From Bacteroidota bacterium (lineage in GTDB: Bacteria; Bacteroidota; Bacteroidia; Bacteroidales; UBA10428), in assembly GCA_016699695.1 (NCBI GenBank), contig CP065006.1:2914001-2978000 (forward strand): a stretch of 64,000 nucleotides of DNA, given 5' to 3'. Positions 1 to 8,871 of this stretch are shown piece by piece. The position numbers were made by a program, and so were the translations under genes. Below the pieces are notes generated by a model. It was not told the origin of the DNA, did no database searches, and saw only the letters and a list, made by a program, of their open reading frames with translations. The stretch's first letter is position 1, and every line of letters begins with the position of its first letter.

Positions 1-627
1 GTCCGACCACTCGCCATGGCCCTCGAGAAAGGCAATTCTTTCAATTTCTTCGGAAGTAATGGTTTTTATGGTGCTGATAAGGGTATATTCAAGCGCTTCG
101 ACCGAGTTGTTCAGGTTTTCGTCGCCAGAGCGTGTGGGGTCGTTGAGCAAGAGATTAAGTGGAATCTCCATGCCGTTGTAATTCACTGTAGCCCCGGGAA
201 TAATAAGTTTTTCGGTAAGGCTGCCGTCTTTTTTCCGATGATGGATGTTTACAGGTCGCAACCCTATGTGGTAGAGTTCTTCTATTACTGCGTTGCGCTT
301 TTCCGGACTGGTTTCGTCCAAGGGGTTACTGAATTCGTATTGCAAATTCGCACCTGCATAAACCCTGAATTCGTCCAGCTGGTCGCGTATGCTTTTCTGA
401 AAAGCTGTGAGCTGAATATTCATTTCACCCTCGAGGTAAACCCTGATAAAAACCATCTGATCGAGGTTTTTAAGAATAGTTTTTGTTTGATCGGAGAGGG
501 AATAGCGCTTTTCTTTGGTGAGGTCTATCCTGAAATGCAAGCCACTTCCCACTATATTGAGCAGAAAAATAACGGCCAATGCAAAAAGAATTCTGATAAT
601 AGCACTCGTCCTGATCTTCTTTTTCAT
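1..627 (-). CDS. gldG: Gliding motility ABC transporter auxiliary protein GldG (3' end outside window)
   Basis: The minus strand opens with ATG at 627 and stays open for 209 codons to the window edge. The product begins with a short basic stretch and one membrane segment (about residues 10-28), followed by FRIDLTKEKRYSLSD and an extracytoplasmic domain. That start is characteristic of GldG, a DUF4350/ABC_transp_aux family protein that works with the GldA ATPase and GldF permease. It lies 16 nt downstream of gldF on the same strand, so the two are almost certainly co-transcribed. GldAFG is linked to gliding in flavobacteria, but gldFG also occur in non-gliding Bacteroidota, so motility is not proven. 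The C-terminal half and second membrane anchor lie outside the window. Confidence 0.85.
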   Translation of the reverse strand, partial: MKKKIRTSAIIRILFALAVIFLLNIVGSGLHFRIDLTKEKRYSLSDQTKTILKNLDQMVFIRVYLEGEMNIQLTAFQKSIRDQLDEFRVYAGANLQYEFSNPLDETSPEKRNAVIEELYHIGLRPVNIHHRKKDGSLTEKLIIPGATVNYNGMEIPLNLLLNDPTRSGDENLNNSVEALEYTLISTIKTITSEEIERIAFLEGHGEWSD

Positions 628-643
628 ACGCTGTTACTTGAGA

Positions 644-1375
644 TTATCGGTATTGATAAGTGAGTTTTGTGTCGGCAATCAGAATAAAAACAGCAATCAC
701 CGAGAAGAAATACAACATGTCGCGGCTGTCGATTACACCCCGGCTAATGGATTGGTAATGGGCATCGATTCCCAGGCTTTGAATAAGACTTCCTGCGCCA
801 CCCAGTGGGAATAGCATGGCCAGGTAACCAAAACCGGCATAGAGTATGAAAGACAGAAAAACAGCCAGAAGAAAGGCCACAATGGTATTTTCGGTAAGGG
901 CAGAGGCCAGAATACCGATGGAGGCATAGCAGGATGCCAGCAGCAAGAGACCAATAAAAGATCCCCAAAAGGCACCATGGTCGATGTTACCACGAGGATC
1001 GCCAAGGGCTGCAACCGAAAGATAATATACCAGCACTGGCAGCAGTGAAAGCAAAATTAACACGACTGCAGCAGCGTATTTCATCAGAACTATTTGTAAA
1101 ATAGTGAGCGGGCGGGTTAATAAAAGGTCCATTGTGCCGGCCTTTTTTTCTTCAGCAATGCTACGCATAGTAATAGCAGGTACCAAAAAAAGAAAAATCC
1201 ATGGTGCAATGTCAAAAAGTGGACCCATGCTGGCGATTCCGGAATCGGGTATGTTCAGGTTGCCCGGAAAAACCCAAAGAAACAATCCGCTAACCAGTAA
1301 AAAAACCACAATCGCTACATAGCCGGTAAGTGAACTGAAAAAGCCTGCTATTTCTTTTTGTAAGAGTGCCAACAT
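644..1375 (-). CDS. gldF: Gliding motility-associated ABC transporter permease GldF
   Basis: A 243-residue polytopic membrane protein with about six hydrophobic segments. It starts with the ABC-2 permease signature of this family: an amphipathic N-terminus (LLQKEIAGFFSSLTGY), a first membrane helix, and the cytoplasmic EEKKAGTMDLLLTRP loop near residues 75-90, typical of GldF/NosY-type permeases. The length matches GldF (about 240 aa). gldG follows after 16 nt. The ATPase GldA is not in this window. The two genes form the permease/auxiliary part of an ABC complex whose substrate is not established. Confidence 0.88.
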   Translation of the reverse strand: MLALLQKEIAGFFSSLTGYVAIVVFLLVSGLFLWVFPGNLNIPDSGIASMGPLFDIAPWIFLFLVPAITMRSIAEEKKAGTMDLLLTRPLTILQIVLMKYAAAVVLILLSLLPVLVYYLSVAALGDPRGNIDHGAFWGSFIGLLLLASCYASIGILASALTENTIVAFLLAVFLSFILYAGFGYLAMLFPLGGAGSLIQSLGIDAHYQSISRGVIDSRDMLYFFSVIAVFILIADTKLTYQYR

Positions 1376-1384
1376 AACAATTTA

Positions 1385-1415
1385 TTTTAACGGCCGTAAA
1401 AATACATTATTTTTG
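1385..1415 (+). promoter_or_regulatory. Candidate Bacteroidota promoter for the PagL-like gene
   Basis: TATTTTTG at 1408-1415 fits the -7 box TAnnTTTG. It is preceded, after 19 nt, by TTTT at 1385-1388, one mismatch from the -33 box TTTG. Transcription would begin near 1422. That argues against an upstream TTG start for the following gene and for its ATG at 1455. Confidence 0.5.
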
Positions 1416-1454
1416 CACGCCTCACGAAACAGAATTATTAAGCACATTATTTTC

Positions 1455-2588
1455 ATGCAGCCATTGGTTTTATTCAGTTCCCGGATTTTGTTGTTTTGTT
1501 TGTTATTCGCAATGGAAGGAATTAATGTTTCGGCGCAGGCAGACAGTGTTTTTAATGGTTGCAGGCTGGAGCTTAAATACCAATATGGGGCTGTATACCC
1601 ACATCACTCCAGTGTGGAGTATGTGCTGGGAAATAACATTCAGGGTTTCGAGATAAGCCTTTCTACCCAATCAACCGGCAGGCATATGTGGGAACAAATC
1701 TATCGTTACCCACGCTATGGAGTGGCCTACAGTTTCCTTCAACTTGGTAATCCTGAAATATTAGGTAATCTCCACGCCCTTTTTGGTTATGTCGATGTAC
1801 CTTTCTTTCAACCTAAGGGCAAATTCTCTTTGAATTACCAGGTCGATATAGGTGTGGGCTATTTTACCGAAACTTACGAACCCTATGAAAATCCTTTGAA
1901 CATGGTGGTAAGTTCACCTTTCAATGTATACATAGGGCTCGATTTTACAGGCCGTTATAAACTCGGAAAAAATAATGAAATCAAAGCTGGTCTTGAACTG
2001 ACACATTGCTCCAATGGAAAAACCCGGTCGCCCAATATGGGCATGAACAGCGTGACCCTTTCGGCTGCCTGGCTCTATAGCATTAGTCCGGAAAGGCCTG
2101 TTACCCGCCTTTATTTGCCTGAAGGGTATCGCAAAAACTTTTTTGAACTGTTGGCTAATGTCGGCTACAAGCGCGACGACAATATGAAGCCGGAGACCTA
2201 CCCGGTGGCATCGCTGATAGGCGATTATTATTATGCATGGTCGCCACGGTATGCTGCTGGTGCCGGCGCCGATTTTTTTTACGATGGCTCCCTTGCACAA
2301 CACCAGGAGTTTTTCGATGGGGTTACACCTCGCGATAATTCAATAAATTACCAGTATGGACTTCATGTTGGCTTCAGGGTGCGCTATGGGCGTTTGTTTA
2401 TGCTTTTGAATGCAGGGCATTACATTCATGCCGATTATGTGCGAAATGGCTATGTATATAGCAGGCTTGGTATGCGCTATGCCCTCACCGACCAGTTGTT
2501 GTTTAACTTAACCCTGAAGGCACATTCAACTATAGCGGATTTTATCGAGTGGGGTATAGGTTATCGTTTTAATACAAAAGGAAAATAA
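1455..2588 (+). CDS. PagL-like acyloxyacyl hydrolase (lipid A 3-O-deacylase family), outer membrane
   Basis: A 377-residue protein with an N-terminal signal peptide ending around VSAQA, then a beta-rich sequence with alternating aromatic residues. The motif THCSNGKTRSPNMGMN (His184, Ser186, Asn187) matches the catalytic H-x-S-N region of PagL-type lipid A 3-O-deacylases, outer-membrane barrels that remove the 3-O acyl chain of lipid A. This family is longer in Bacteroidota than the roughly 170-residue PagL of Pseudomonas, because a second barrel-like half (here from about residue 200) follows. The frame can be extended to a TTG at 1413, but the promoter box ends there, so ATG 1455 is preferred. 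The stop overlaps the first possible start of the next gene, suggesting coupling. The enzyme class is inferred from the motif; the substrate is not shown. Confidence 0.72.
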   Translation: MQPLVLFSSRILLFCLLFAMEGINVSAQADSVFNGCRLELKYQYGAVYPHHSSVEYVLGNNIQGFEISLSTQSTGRHMWEQIYRYPRYGVAYSFLQLGNPEILGNLHALFGYVDVPFFQPKGKFSLNYQVDIGVGYFTETYEPYENPLNMVVSSPFNVYIGLDFTGRYKLGKNNEIKAGLELTHCSNGKTRSPNMGMNSVTLSAAWLYSISPERPVTRLYLPEGYRKNFFELLANVGYKRDDNMKPETYPVASLIGDYYYAWSPRYAAGAGADFFYDGSLAQHQEFFDGVTPRDNSINYQYGLHVGFRVRYGRLFMLLNAGHYIHADYVRNGYVYSRLGMRYALTDQLLFNLTLKAHSTIADFIEWGIGYRFNTKGK

Positions 2589-2674
2589 TGTATATGATAG
2601 GCAAAATGCATAAACGCAATAATACTTTAGAAAAAAATAATCAAGCTGTCCATTTCAAATTAATTTTGAAGCGG

Positions 2675-3406
2675 ATGAAAAAAATGCAGAAAATATTCTT
2701 ATTCATGTTAGCCGCATTAGCCATGGCGGCCTGCGAAAACGATAACTGCTTTAAACCGGCAGGAAGTCACACCCAACAAACAACCTCATTCAGCAAACTG
2801 AATATGATTGTGGTAAAGGGTGTTTTCGATATCGAGCTGGTGCAGGATACTGCTTTTTATATAGTAGCTTCCGGTCCCGAACAGGTTGTCAAAGGGGTAG
2901 ATTTTGAACTTTTAAACGATACACTCACCTGCTATCACTACACAGGTTGCTTTTGGCGCAGCGACCGGACCAGACCACATCTGCAAATTCACTTCTCCGA
3001 CCTGCAGTCACTTCACATCGATGAGTCGTGTTATCTATACTCATCTGATTCAATTCGCGATAATTTTAAACTATCGATTGGGACTAAAGTTGCAGAAGCT
3101 GACCTTCTGTTCAGTAACACCGAGGTTTATTTTTACATTCACAAGTCTTCGGGGGGCAGGTATACCTTCCGTGGAAAAACCCAAAAGGCTTTTCTAATGA
3201 ATTTCAATACTGGTTTGTTTGATATGTCGGAGCTCGAGTGCCAGAGTGCCAAAGTGCTAAATTACTCCATAATCGATATGAAGGTCAATGTAAGCAATCA
3301 ATTGTCTGTGCAGATTTATAATTCCGGGAACATCTACTACAAGGGGCATCCCGTATTGATTGTCGATACGCTGGCCTCTACGGGTCGGGCTCTGCCGGCT
3401 GATTAA
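2675..3406 (+). CDS. DUF2807-type lipoprotein (GIN domain, putative adhesin head fold)
   Basis: The preferred start at 2675 gives a lipoprotein signal with lipobox LAMAAC followed by END. The frame is open back to ATG 2588, which overlaps the upstream stop, but the extra 29 residues are polar and do not look like an export signal. The mature part contains FSKLNMIVVKGVFDIELVQD and repeated short beta strands with a 'low information' repeat pattern. This is typical of DUF2807/GIN proteins, right-handed beta-helix-like surface proteins common in Bacteroidota. No enzymatic motif is seen. Its 3' end overlaps the convergent DUF3592 gene by 4 nt. Function unknown; a cell-envelope location is inferred from the lipobox. 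Confidence 0.7.
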   Translation: MKKMQKIFLFMLAALAMAACENDNCFKPAGSHTQQTTSFSKLNMIVVKGVFDIELVQDTAFYIVASGPEQVVKGVDFELLNDTLTCYHYTGCFWRSDRTRPHLQIHFSDLQSLHIDESCYLYSSDSIRDNFKLSIGTKVAEADLLFSNTEVYFYIHKSSGGRYTFRGKTQKAFLMNFNTGLFDMSELECQSAKVLNYSIIDMKVNVSNQLSVQIYNSGNIYYKGHPVLIVDTLASTGRALPAD

Positions 3407-3879
3407 ATGCGTATCTTATCTTGAACACCCGTAAGGAATTGCTCTCGTCTTCCTTTTCTGAAAGTTTTTTTGCCTTCAGTAGTTTTTGCTTGGTTGAGTG
3501 AGAGTGCAAATGCCAGCCACATGATCAGCATGACTCCGGGTATGATCATACGATTCGAAAGAAACAAGCCGGCAAAATTAAATAGCACATGTTGTTCTGG
3601 ATCGGATGGGTTGTACAGGACTTTTAGTTTTTCTCCTAAAGCATAATGGATGTTTTCGGGCGCTTCAAACTCAATATTTTGGTTTTGGGCATTAAAACAC
3701 ACCACAGCAGCAAAATCTGCCTCTTGCTGCGGTCTTTTAAGAAAAACATTACCTTGCAGGTAGCCTGCAACCTCGCCCCGGGTTACCTCACCAAACACTA
3801 TCAGTTTCCAATGAACCGAAAAGGGGAGGAGTAAAAATAACAGAGTGATAATCCAGAATTGCAGTTTGGTTATTCTCAT
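3403..3879 (-). CDS. DUF3592-like membrane protein
   Basis: From ATG 3879 the protein has 158 residues: one N-terminal membrane helix, a soluble beta domain, and a second helix (IIPGVMLIMWLAFAL), followed by a basic tail. The segment ALGEKLKVLYNPSDPEQ is the hallmark of DUF3592, a family of bitopic membrane proteins of unknown function. An in-frame ATG at 3906 lies inside the upstream crtZ; 3879 is 4 nt after the crtZ stop and leads directly into the hydrophobic segment, so it is preferred. Translational coupling to crtZ is likely. Confidence 0.6.
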   Translation of the reverse strand: MRITKLQFWIITLLFLLLPFSVHWKLIVFGEVTRGEVAGYLQGNVFLKRPQQEADFAAVVCFNAQNQNIEFEAPENIHYALGEKLKVLYNPSDPEQHVLFNFAGLFLSNRMIIPGVMLIMWLAFALSLNQAKTTEGKKTFRKGRREQFLTGVQDKIRI

Positions 3880-3883
3880 TGAA

Positions 3884-4342
3884 CTAGCCAGCCTTGCGTT
3901 GGGCATAACCTTCTTTTATATACCGAAAGGGAACCATAAATAAAAAGCCATAGTTCTTCTTACCACGGTGATGGTCGAAATGTGCTTTTACGATGGCTTT
4001 GAAATACCAGTTGGTGGGGTCACCAAAAAGAGAAATTCGTTTATGGTAGAGCACATCGTGATAAAGAAAATAGGCGAGTCCGTACGCGGCAATGCCAATT
4101 CCCAGCCAGAAAATTACAAACAAACCATGCAAGGCACCCAGGTAAATGAACAAAAAGCTGGGCACAGCAAAAATAAAGGCAAACAGGTCGTTGAGTTGCA
4201 TGGTATGTTTTTTAGGTGAATGATGATCTTTATGCAACACCCACAAAAAACCGTGCATTACGTATTTGTGCGTAAACCAGGCTACAAATTCCATAAATAA
4301 GAATGCCGCCAGTATAAGCAGAATAGCCACCATTGTTTTCAT
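3884..4342 (-). CDS. crtZ: Beta-carotene hydroxylase CrtZ (fatty-acid hydroxylase superfamily)
   Basis: A 152-residue membrane di-iron hydroxylase. It carries the histidine clusters of the family: H25-KYVM-H30, H37-KDHH41, HDVLYH and HFDHH. Membrane helices lie at about residues 4-24 and 50-85. CrtZ hydroxylates the 3 and 3' carbons of beta-carotene rings, giving zeaxanthin. The frame continues upstream to a TTG, but ATG 4342 (MKTMVAILL) gives the normal CrtZ start, and a promoter box lies just beyond. No other carotenoid gene (crtB, crtI, crtY) is in the window, so the pathway must be completed elsewhere. The family is diagnostic; substrate specificity is inferred. Confidence 0.88.
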   Translation of the reverse strand: MKTMVAILLILAAFLFMEFVAWFTHKYVMHGFLWVLHKDHHSPKKHTMQLNDLFAFIFAVPSFLFIYLGALHGLFVIFWLGIGIAAYGLAYFLYHDVLYHKRISLFGDPTNWYFKAIVKAHFDHHRGKKNYGFLFMVPFRYIKEGYAQRKAG

Positions 4343-4354
4343 TTTTTTGTTTAA

Positions 4355-4385
4355 CAAAGTTAAATGTACAAAAGTTCATCCTAAA
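4355..4385 (-). promoter_or_regulatory. Candidate promoter for crtZ
   Basis: On the minus strand TAACTTTG (4362-4355) matches TAnnTTTG, and TTTA (4385-4382) lies 19 nt upstream, one mismatch from TTTG. The predicted transcript start is only a few nt before the crtZ ATG, so the leader would be very short. Confidence 0.45.
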
Positions 4386-4386
4386 C

Positions 4387-4626
4387 TTTAATGTTTTGGA
4401 TTATACCTCAGACCTGAAACGAATTTTTGCCGATGTTTTTTACGACAGGGGAATTTATCACTCAGAGTATTCAAAAAATAGGAATCACTCGGTAGGTTTC
4501 GACCTGAATTTCGAGTTTCACTTCCTGCGTTTGCCAGTACCCTTGCTGATGGGAATTCGCTATTCTCATTTACTCGATAGAAACACCGATGTGCTGGAGC
4601 TAACCCTGTTTCAGATAGCTTTTTAA
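4387..4626 (+). pseudogene. Remnant of the C-terminal end of an outer-membrane beta-barrel protein
   Basis: An open stretch of 79 codons ends in GFDLNFEFHFLRLPVPLLMGIRY... and finishes with the alternating pattern and terminal Phe (LTLFQIAF) typical of a last beta-barrel strand. It resembles the tail of large TolB/WD40-like Bacteroidota outer-membrane proteins. There is no start codon, signal peptide or upstream body of the protein: the frame runs back into the crtZ promoter and a non-coding TTG. This is therefore a decayed 3' fragment of a lost gene. The family assignment is tentative. Confidence 0.45.
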
Positions 4627-4824
4627 TCGATATAAGAAAACTAAAATAATTATTTACATGTGAAATGCTTCGTGTGCAGGTATTATTTTTTCTTATTTTT
4701 ATCCGGTCTTACCAATTGTTTCGGAATGTCAACGCAAAGAATTGGTTTATCAGGACTGAGGTATCGGAGTAATTTTTTCTTCGGCATACCAGGGTGAACG
4801 ACTTATACGCTAATCTGTTGAGCT

Positions 4825-6270
4825 ATGCAATTAAGGATGTGGCTTGGTGTTTTTGTATTAATGGTACCCTCTTTGGTTTTTGCCCAAAACAAAGTAAGTA
4901 TTTTGATTGAGGCTTTGCCACGCACTACTCCTGTTGAGGATACCCTTTATATCTGCGGAAGTTTCAATGACTGGAATGTGAAGGATGCGAATTATGTTCT
5001 TCACCGGCAACTTGATGGGAAATATGCTGTAAGCCTTCAACTTGATACAAATTGGTTCGAATACAAATTTTCGCGCGGTAGTTGGCTTAAAATAGAAACC
5101 AACGAAAAAAATGAATACCTGCCTAACCGGGTATATTCCATTGAACAGGGCGGGTTGGTATTGGTAAGGATTCAAAACTGGCAAGATCTTGGCGGCATTC
5201 AACGTTTCGAGTACCTGGTGTTTTTTCTGTTTGCCGCAGCTTTTTACGGATTAGCCTTGTTGTACATTGCTTACCGTATTAAAAAGCGAAACCCACAAAA
5301 ATTCACGGCATTTTTATTACTATGCCTGCCGGTGATATTTGTTTTGCTCGGAGGTGTATTATACAACCAGATTAATCTTATCTGGCGTTCGTACCTGGGT
5401 ATGTTGGCCCACCTTATGCTTTTTGCCTGGGGCCCATTGTTGTTTGTGTCGCTCAAGGCGCTGCGTTCTCAACTTTTTCCGGTAAGGCTTTGGGGGCATT
5501 TTATACCCTTTGGTATTGTTGTGCTCTTATCGGTGCTAAGATTAATGAATTTCAAACCCCTTGCTTTTCTTGCCTCAGAAATTAATCCCTACCTTACATG
5601 GGGTAGTTCCATCGTTATCTGGTCTGGTTTTGTGGTGGTGGTATTCTATCATGCGATGGCCTGGCGTTTTTTGCTGTTAAAAGGGATAAAGAATACACGT
5701 TTCGAATTTGAGCAGCGGCTGGTCAATACCGTGTACTTTATTAGCACAGCTGCGGTATTAATTCTGGCCCTCGATTATTTTTTGCTTTTATTTGAAGTAA
5801 AACTCGCTGGATTGGCCAACTTCGAAATTGTGTTGATGTGTCTTTCCCTTATTATTCTGGCCTTGTTCTATTACCTCTGGAAATATCCCGATATACTCAA
5901 AGATAAACCGGTTCAGTTGGTTTCGGAAGAAGATGAGCAGATCATTCTGCTTTTAGAAGAAGTAATGAACACAAAAAAACCTTACCTGAACCCCGAACTG
6001 AATATTGCTGAGTTGTCAGAACTCATGGAAACCAGAGCGCATATCCTTTCGCGGCTTATCAACGACCGGTATCAGAAAAATTTCAGAGACTATATTAACG
6101 AGTACCGCGTAAACGAATTTATCAAACAGGTAAATGCCGATGAAAACAAAAATTATACCTACCTGGCCATTGCTTTTGATGTAGGATTTAATTCAAAATC
6201 GACTTTTAACCTTGCTTTTAAAAAATTTACCAATACCTCACCCCGGGATTACTTTAAGCTCGATAGATAG
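4825..6270 (+). CDS. Membrane-bound AraC-family regulator with extracytoplasmic CBM48-like domain
   Basis: A 481-residue protein in three parts. Residues 1-20 are a signal peptide. Residues about 40-115 form an extracytoplasmic domain containing YICGSFNDWN and WFEYKFSRGSW, the pattern of CBM48/AMPK-type glycogen- and starch-binding E-set domains. Residues about 128-360 hold six or seven membrane helices. Residues about 385-481 are an AraC-type double helix-turn-helix (ELNIAELSELM and YLAIAFDVGFNSKSTFNLAFKKFTN split over two helices, ending SPRDYF). The gene lies 193 nt upstream of a secreted alpha-amylase in the same direction. The architecture suggests that it binds starch or maltodextrin outside the membrane and controls nearby starch genes. 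The domain order is seen directly; the ligand and target are inferred. Confidence 0.8.
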   Translation: MQLRMWLGVFVLMVPSLVFAQNKVSILIEALPRTTPVEDTLYICGSFNDWNVKDANYVLHRQLDGKYAVSLQLDTNWFEYKFSRGSWLKIETNEKNEYLPNRVYSIEQGGLVLVRIQNWQDLGGIQRFEYLVFFLFAAAFYGLALLYIAYRIKKRNPQKFTAFLLLCLPVIFVLLGGVLYNQINLIWRSYLGMLAHLMLFAWGPLLFVSLKALRSQLFPVRLWGHFIPFGIVVLLSVLRLMNFKPLAFLASEINPYLTWGSSIVIWSGFVVVVFYHAMAWRFLLLKGIKNTRFEFEQRLVNTVYFISTAAVLILALDYFLLLFEVKLAGLANFEIVLMCLSLIILALFYYLWKYPDILKDKPVQLVSEEDEQIILLLEEVMNTKKPYLNPELNIAELSELMETRAHILSRLINDRYQKNFRDYINEYRVNEFIKQVNADENKNYTYLAIAFDVGFNSKSTFNLAFKKFTNTSPRDYFKLDR

Positions 6271-6463
6271 TTAAGTGTCTATTAAACAGCTTGCAGCATA
6301 GTCCTAAATTACAAAATCACCCCACAACCCCAGCAGGCTATTTGCCCTAATTTTAAAAATCAGTCGTTTATCGTTTGATTTCATTCGATATTTCCACCGG
6401 ATTTTTTGAAAGGCCTTTTCATGTTTAATCCAACCAAATTTTAACTAACTAATTGAAAACTAA

Positions 6464-8812
6464 ATGAAGAATTTCTACAAAACAATGAGACTTACAGCCG
6501 CTTCACTGTTGCTGTTTGCACTCTTCGGAATGGCACACGCTCAAAACGATGCCATGATGCAGGCTTTTTATTGGAATCTTCCGGTAGATGAAGCTAACAA
6601 AAACGGTACCTGGTGGGATAACTTAACTGCCAAAGCCAGCGAATTAAAAAATGCCGGTATCACCGGTATCTGGATTCCCGCACCCTCGAAAGGTAACTGG
6701 GGTATTGTAGACATGGGTTATGGTATTTATGACCACTACGACCTTGGCAACTACTACCAGAAAGGTACCACAGAAACCCGCTTTGGTTCGCGCGCTGAGC
6801 TGGTAAACATGATTACCACCATGCACAGCACTGCCAACGGTAAACCCTACATGAACGTATATGCCGATGCCGTGCTCAATCACGTGTATTCCGACGACAG
6901 CAACGAGGAAGCCAACCCAGCTGTAAAAAAATACGTGTTCGACCAGGCTTACCGCAATGGTGTACAGTATGTTCCATACCCTACCAACGAAATTAAATGG
7001 GTGATACCAAATGCTGCTGCTGGCGATTACTACATTAAAATAAAAGGATACTACCTTAACTGGGGTGCCAGCTATACAGAAAGAGCCTACGATTGCCAGA
7101 TTGATTATACCGGATCGGGTTGGAATTCAACCTACACTTGGGAAGCTGAACCCAACAATGGTAACGGACAAACCAATGCTTTTGGAACTTCAGGAAGCAC
7201 CAAGCGCGGTTTTGCCGGATCGTCCAGCGACATAGATGAATACAAGATTACCCTCACAAGCACTAAAAACATTGTAATTAAGCTTACTGCCCGTCGTCAG
7301 CCTAATGGAAACTGGGAATGGGCCGACCAGGTAAACGGTTACTACCCTGTTGAGATCTGGTACAACGGCACCAACCTTGCCAACACTACCTTGCAGGCTC
7401 GCACCAACACCAAACTTACCTATCCGAACCACACCGGTACCGGCGAGAAAAACTACTCCTGGACTTATACCGATTTCCACCCGGTCGACAACAACGACTT
7501 TTTAACCGGATGGGACTGGAACGGTGGCAACTCTGCTATTATTCCCAACACCAAAGGTTTTGGTAACGATTTTAATACCTACAGCACTACCGTACAAACC
7601 CGCCTGAACGACTGGGGTTATTGGATGGCCAATACAATAAAAATTGATGGATTCCGTCTCGACTTTGTTCGTGGATTCCAGGTAGATTTTATCGCCAACT
7701 GGATTAAATTCCTTCCAAAACTCAATGCCCAACAGCGTTTTATCGTAGGCGAATACTGGGGTCCAGATTCACGCATTAAAGAATGGGTTAACGCTGTAGC
7801 AGCAGCGGGCGCCGATGCCGATGGTTTCGATTTTCCACTTAAAGGCACTCTTACCGAAATGTGTAACGGCAACTCGGGTTGGAACATGAGCTGGCTCAAC
7901 CACGCCGGCATGGTGCGCAATAACTCAGGCAATGGCCTTAACGGTACCCAGGTGGTAACCTGGCTCGACAACCACGATACTGGAAAAGAACACGACAAAT
8001 GGGTTACCAAAGACTGGAAAATGGGCTATGCCTATATTTTGACTCACGAAGGCCGCCCTTGTATCTTCTATCCTCATTATTATGGTGTAACACTAATCGA
8101 TAATCACGACCCGAATGTAAAGGTAACCATACCTACTACCCTTAAAGACGACATCAACAAGTTGCTTTTTGTACGCAAGACCTATCTGGGTGGTGGTTTA
8201 TCGGTACTAACGGAGACCGGAAACCCTTATCCCTCATCGGCTACTTCAAATGTGTATGTAGCCCGTCGTGGAGGTAATGCAACCAAGCAGGGAGCCATTG
8301 TGGTGATTAACAACAGCAGCTCTACCATGGGTGTATGGGTAACCACCACCGTATCGGGTATGGCCAATTGGACCAACAAAGTGCTGAAAAATGCACACAC
8401 AGGTGCGACAACTACCGTTTACAGCGACAGCCGCGTTTGGGTCGAAGCCCCGGCACGTGGTTATGCCGTGTATGTATTGTCGACAGACTATGTAGCATAC
8501 ACTGCTCCGCTCAAATCGGCCGAAGCAGAAGAGGAAATGAATGTGGCACCGGCCAACTTTGCCGTATCAGTATTCCCCAACCCTTTATCCAGCAACTCGG
8601 TGGTTGAACTTAACCTTACCGAAGCCAGTCAGGTAAACGTAGCCTTGTACGATGCCCTTGGCCGCAACGTAGGCAATGTGCATCAGGGAATGCTCGACAA
8701 TGGTACCCACAGCTTTGGTCTCGAACAATTTATGCTCCCCAAAGGAACCTACTTTGTGCGCGTAACGGCCAACAACAGTGTAAGCACCAACAAATTTATC
8801 GTACTCGAATAA
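6464..8812 (+). CDS. Secreted GH13 alpha-amylase with type IX secretion C-terminal sorting domain
   Basis: A 782-residue protein with a signal peptide (cleavage after AHA, about residue 26). The GH13 conserved regions are present: DAVLNH (135-140), GFRLD with nucleophile Asp400, acid/base Glu430 in VGEYW, and LDNHD with Asp505. It should hydrolyse internal alpha-1,4 bonds of starch. Between regions I and II lies a long insertion (about 175-335). Its AEPNN and SDIDEYKITL segments look like a pre-peptidase C-terminal (PPC) beta-sandwich. The C-terminus (about 705-782) has FPNPL, LYDALGR, LPKGTYFVRV and a final KFIVLE, a type A T9SS sorting domain, so the enzyme is exported across the outer membrane and anchored or released. 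It is preceded by the CBM-AraC regulator and followed by a strong terminator. Confidence 0.93.
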   Translation: MKNFYKTMRLTAASLLLFALFGMAHAQNDAMMQAFYWNLPVDEANKNGTWWDNLTAKASELKNAGITGIWIPAPSKGNWGIVDMGYGIYDHYDLGNYYQKGTTETRFGSRAELVNMITTMHSTANGKPYMNVYADAVLNHVYSDDSNEEANPAVKKYVFDQAYRNGVQYVPYPTNEIKWVIPNAAAGDYYIKIKGYYLNWGASYTERAYDCQIDYTGSGWNSTYTWEAEPNNGNGQTNAFGTSGSTKRGFAGSSSDIDEYKITLTSTKNIVIKLTARRQPNGNWEWADQVNGYYPVEIWYNGTNLANTTLQARTNTKLTYPNHTGTGEKNYSWTYTDFHPVDNNDFLTGWDWNGGNSAIIPNTKGFGNDFNTYSTTVQTRLNDWGYWMANTIKIDGFRLDFVRGFQVDFIANWIKFLPKLNAQQRFIVGEYWGPDSRIKEWVNAVAAAGADADGFDFPLKGTLTEMCNGNSGWNMSWLNHAGMVRNNSGNGLNGTQVVTWLDNHDTGKEHDKWVTKDWKMGYAYILTHEGRPCIFYPHYYGVTLIDNHDPNVKVTIPTTLKDDINKLLFVRKTYLGGGLSVLTETGNPYPSSATSNVYVARRGGNATKQGAIVVINNSSSTMGVWVTTTVSGMANWTNKVLKNAHTGATTTVYSDSRVWVEAPARGYAVYVLSTDYVAYTAPLKSAEAEEEMNVAPANFAVSVFPNPLSSNSVVELNLTEASQVNVALYDALGRNVGNVHQGMLDNGTHSFGLEQFMLPKGTYFVRVTANNSVSTNKFIVLE

Positions 8813-8840
8813 GCTCTTAAGTTTTGTTTCAATAAGAAAG

Positions 8841-8871
8841 CCGCTCTCCGAAAGGGGAGCGGTTTTTTTTT
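8841..8871 (+). terminator. Rho-independent terminator of the alpha-amylase gene
   Basis: The stem CCGCTCTCC / GGGGAGCGG (one G-T wobble) with a GAAA loop is followed by nine T residues. It starts 28 nt after the amylase stop codon. Confidence 0.9.

Noticed and set aside
16..663. Plus-strand open frame of 215 codons at the window start
   Set aside because: Antisense of gldG, whose minus-strand product is clearly recognisable.
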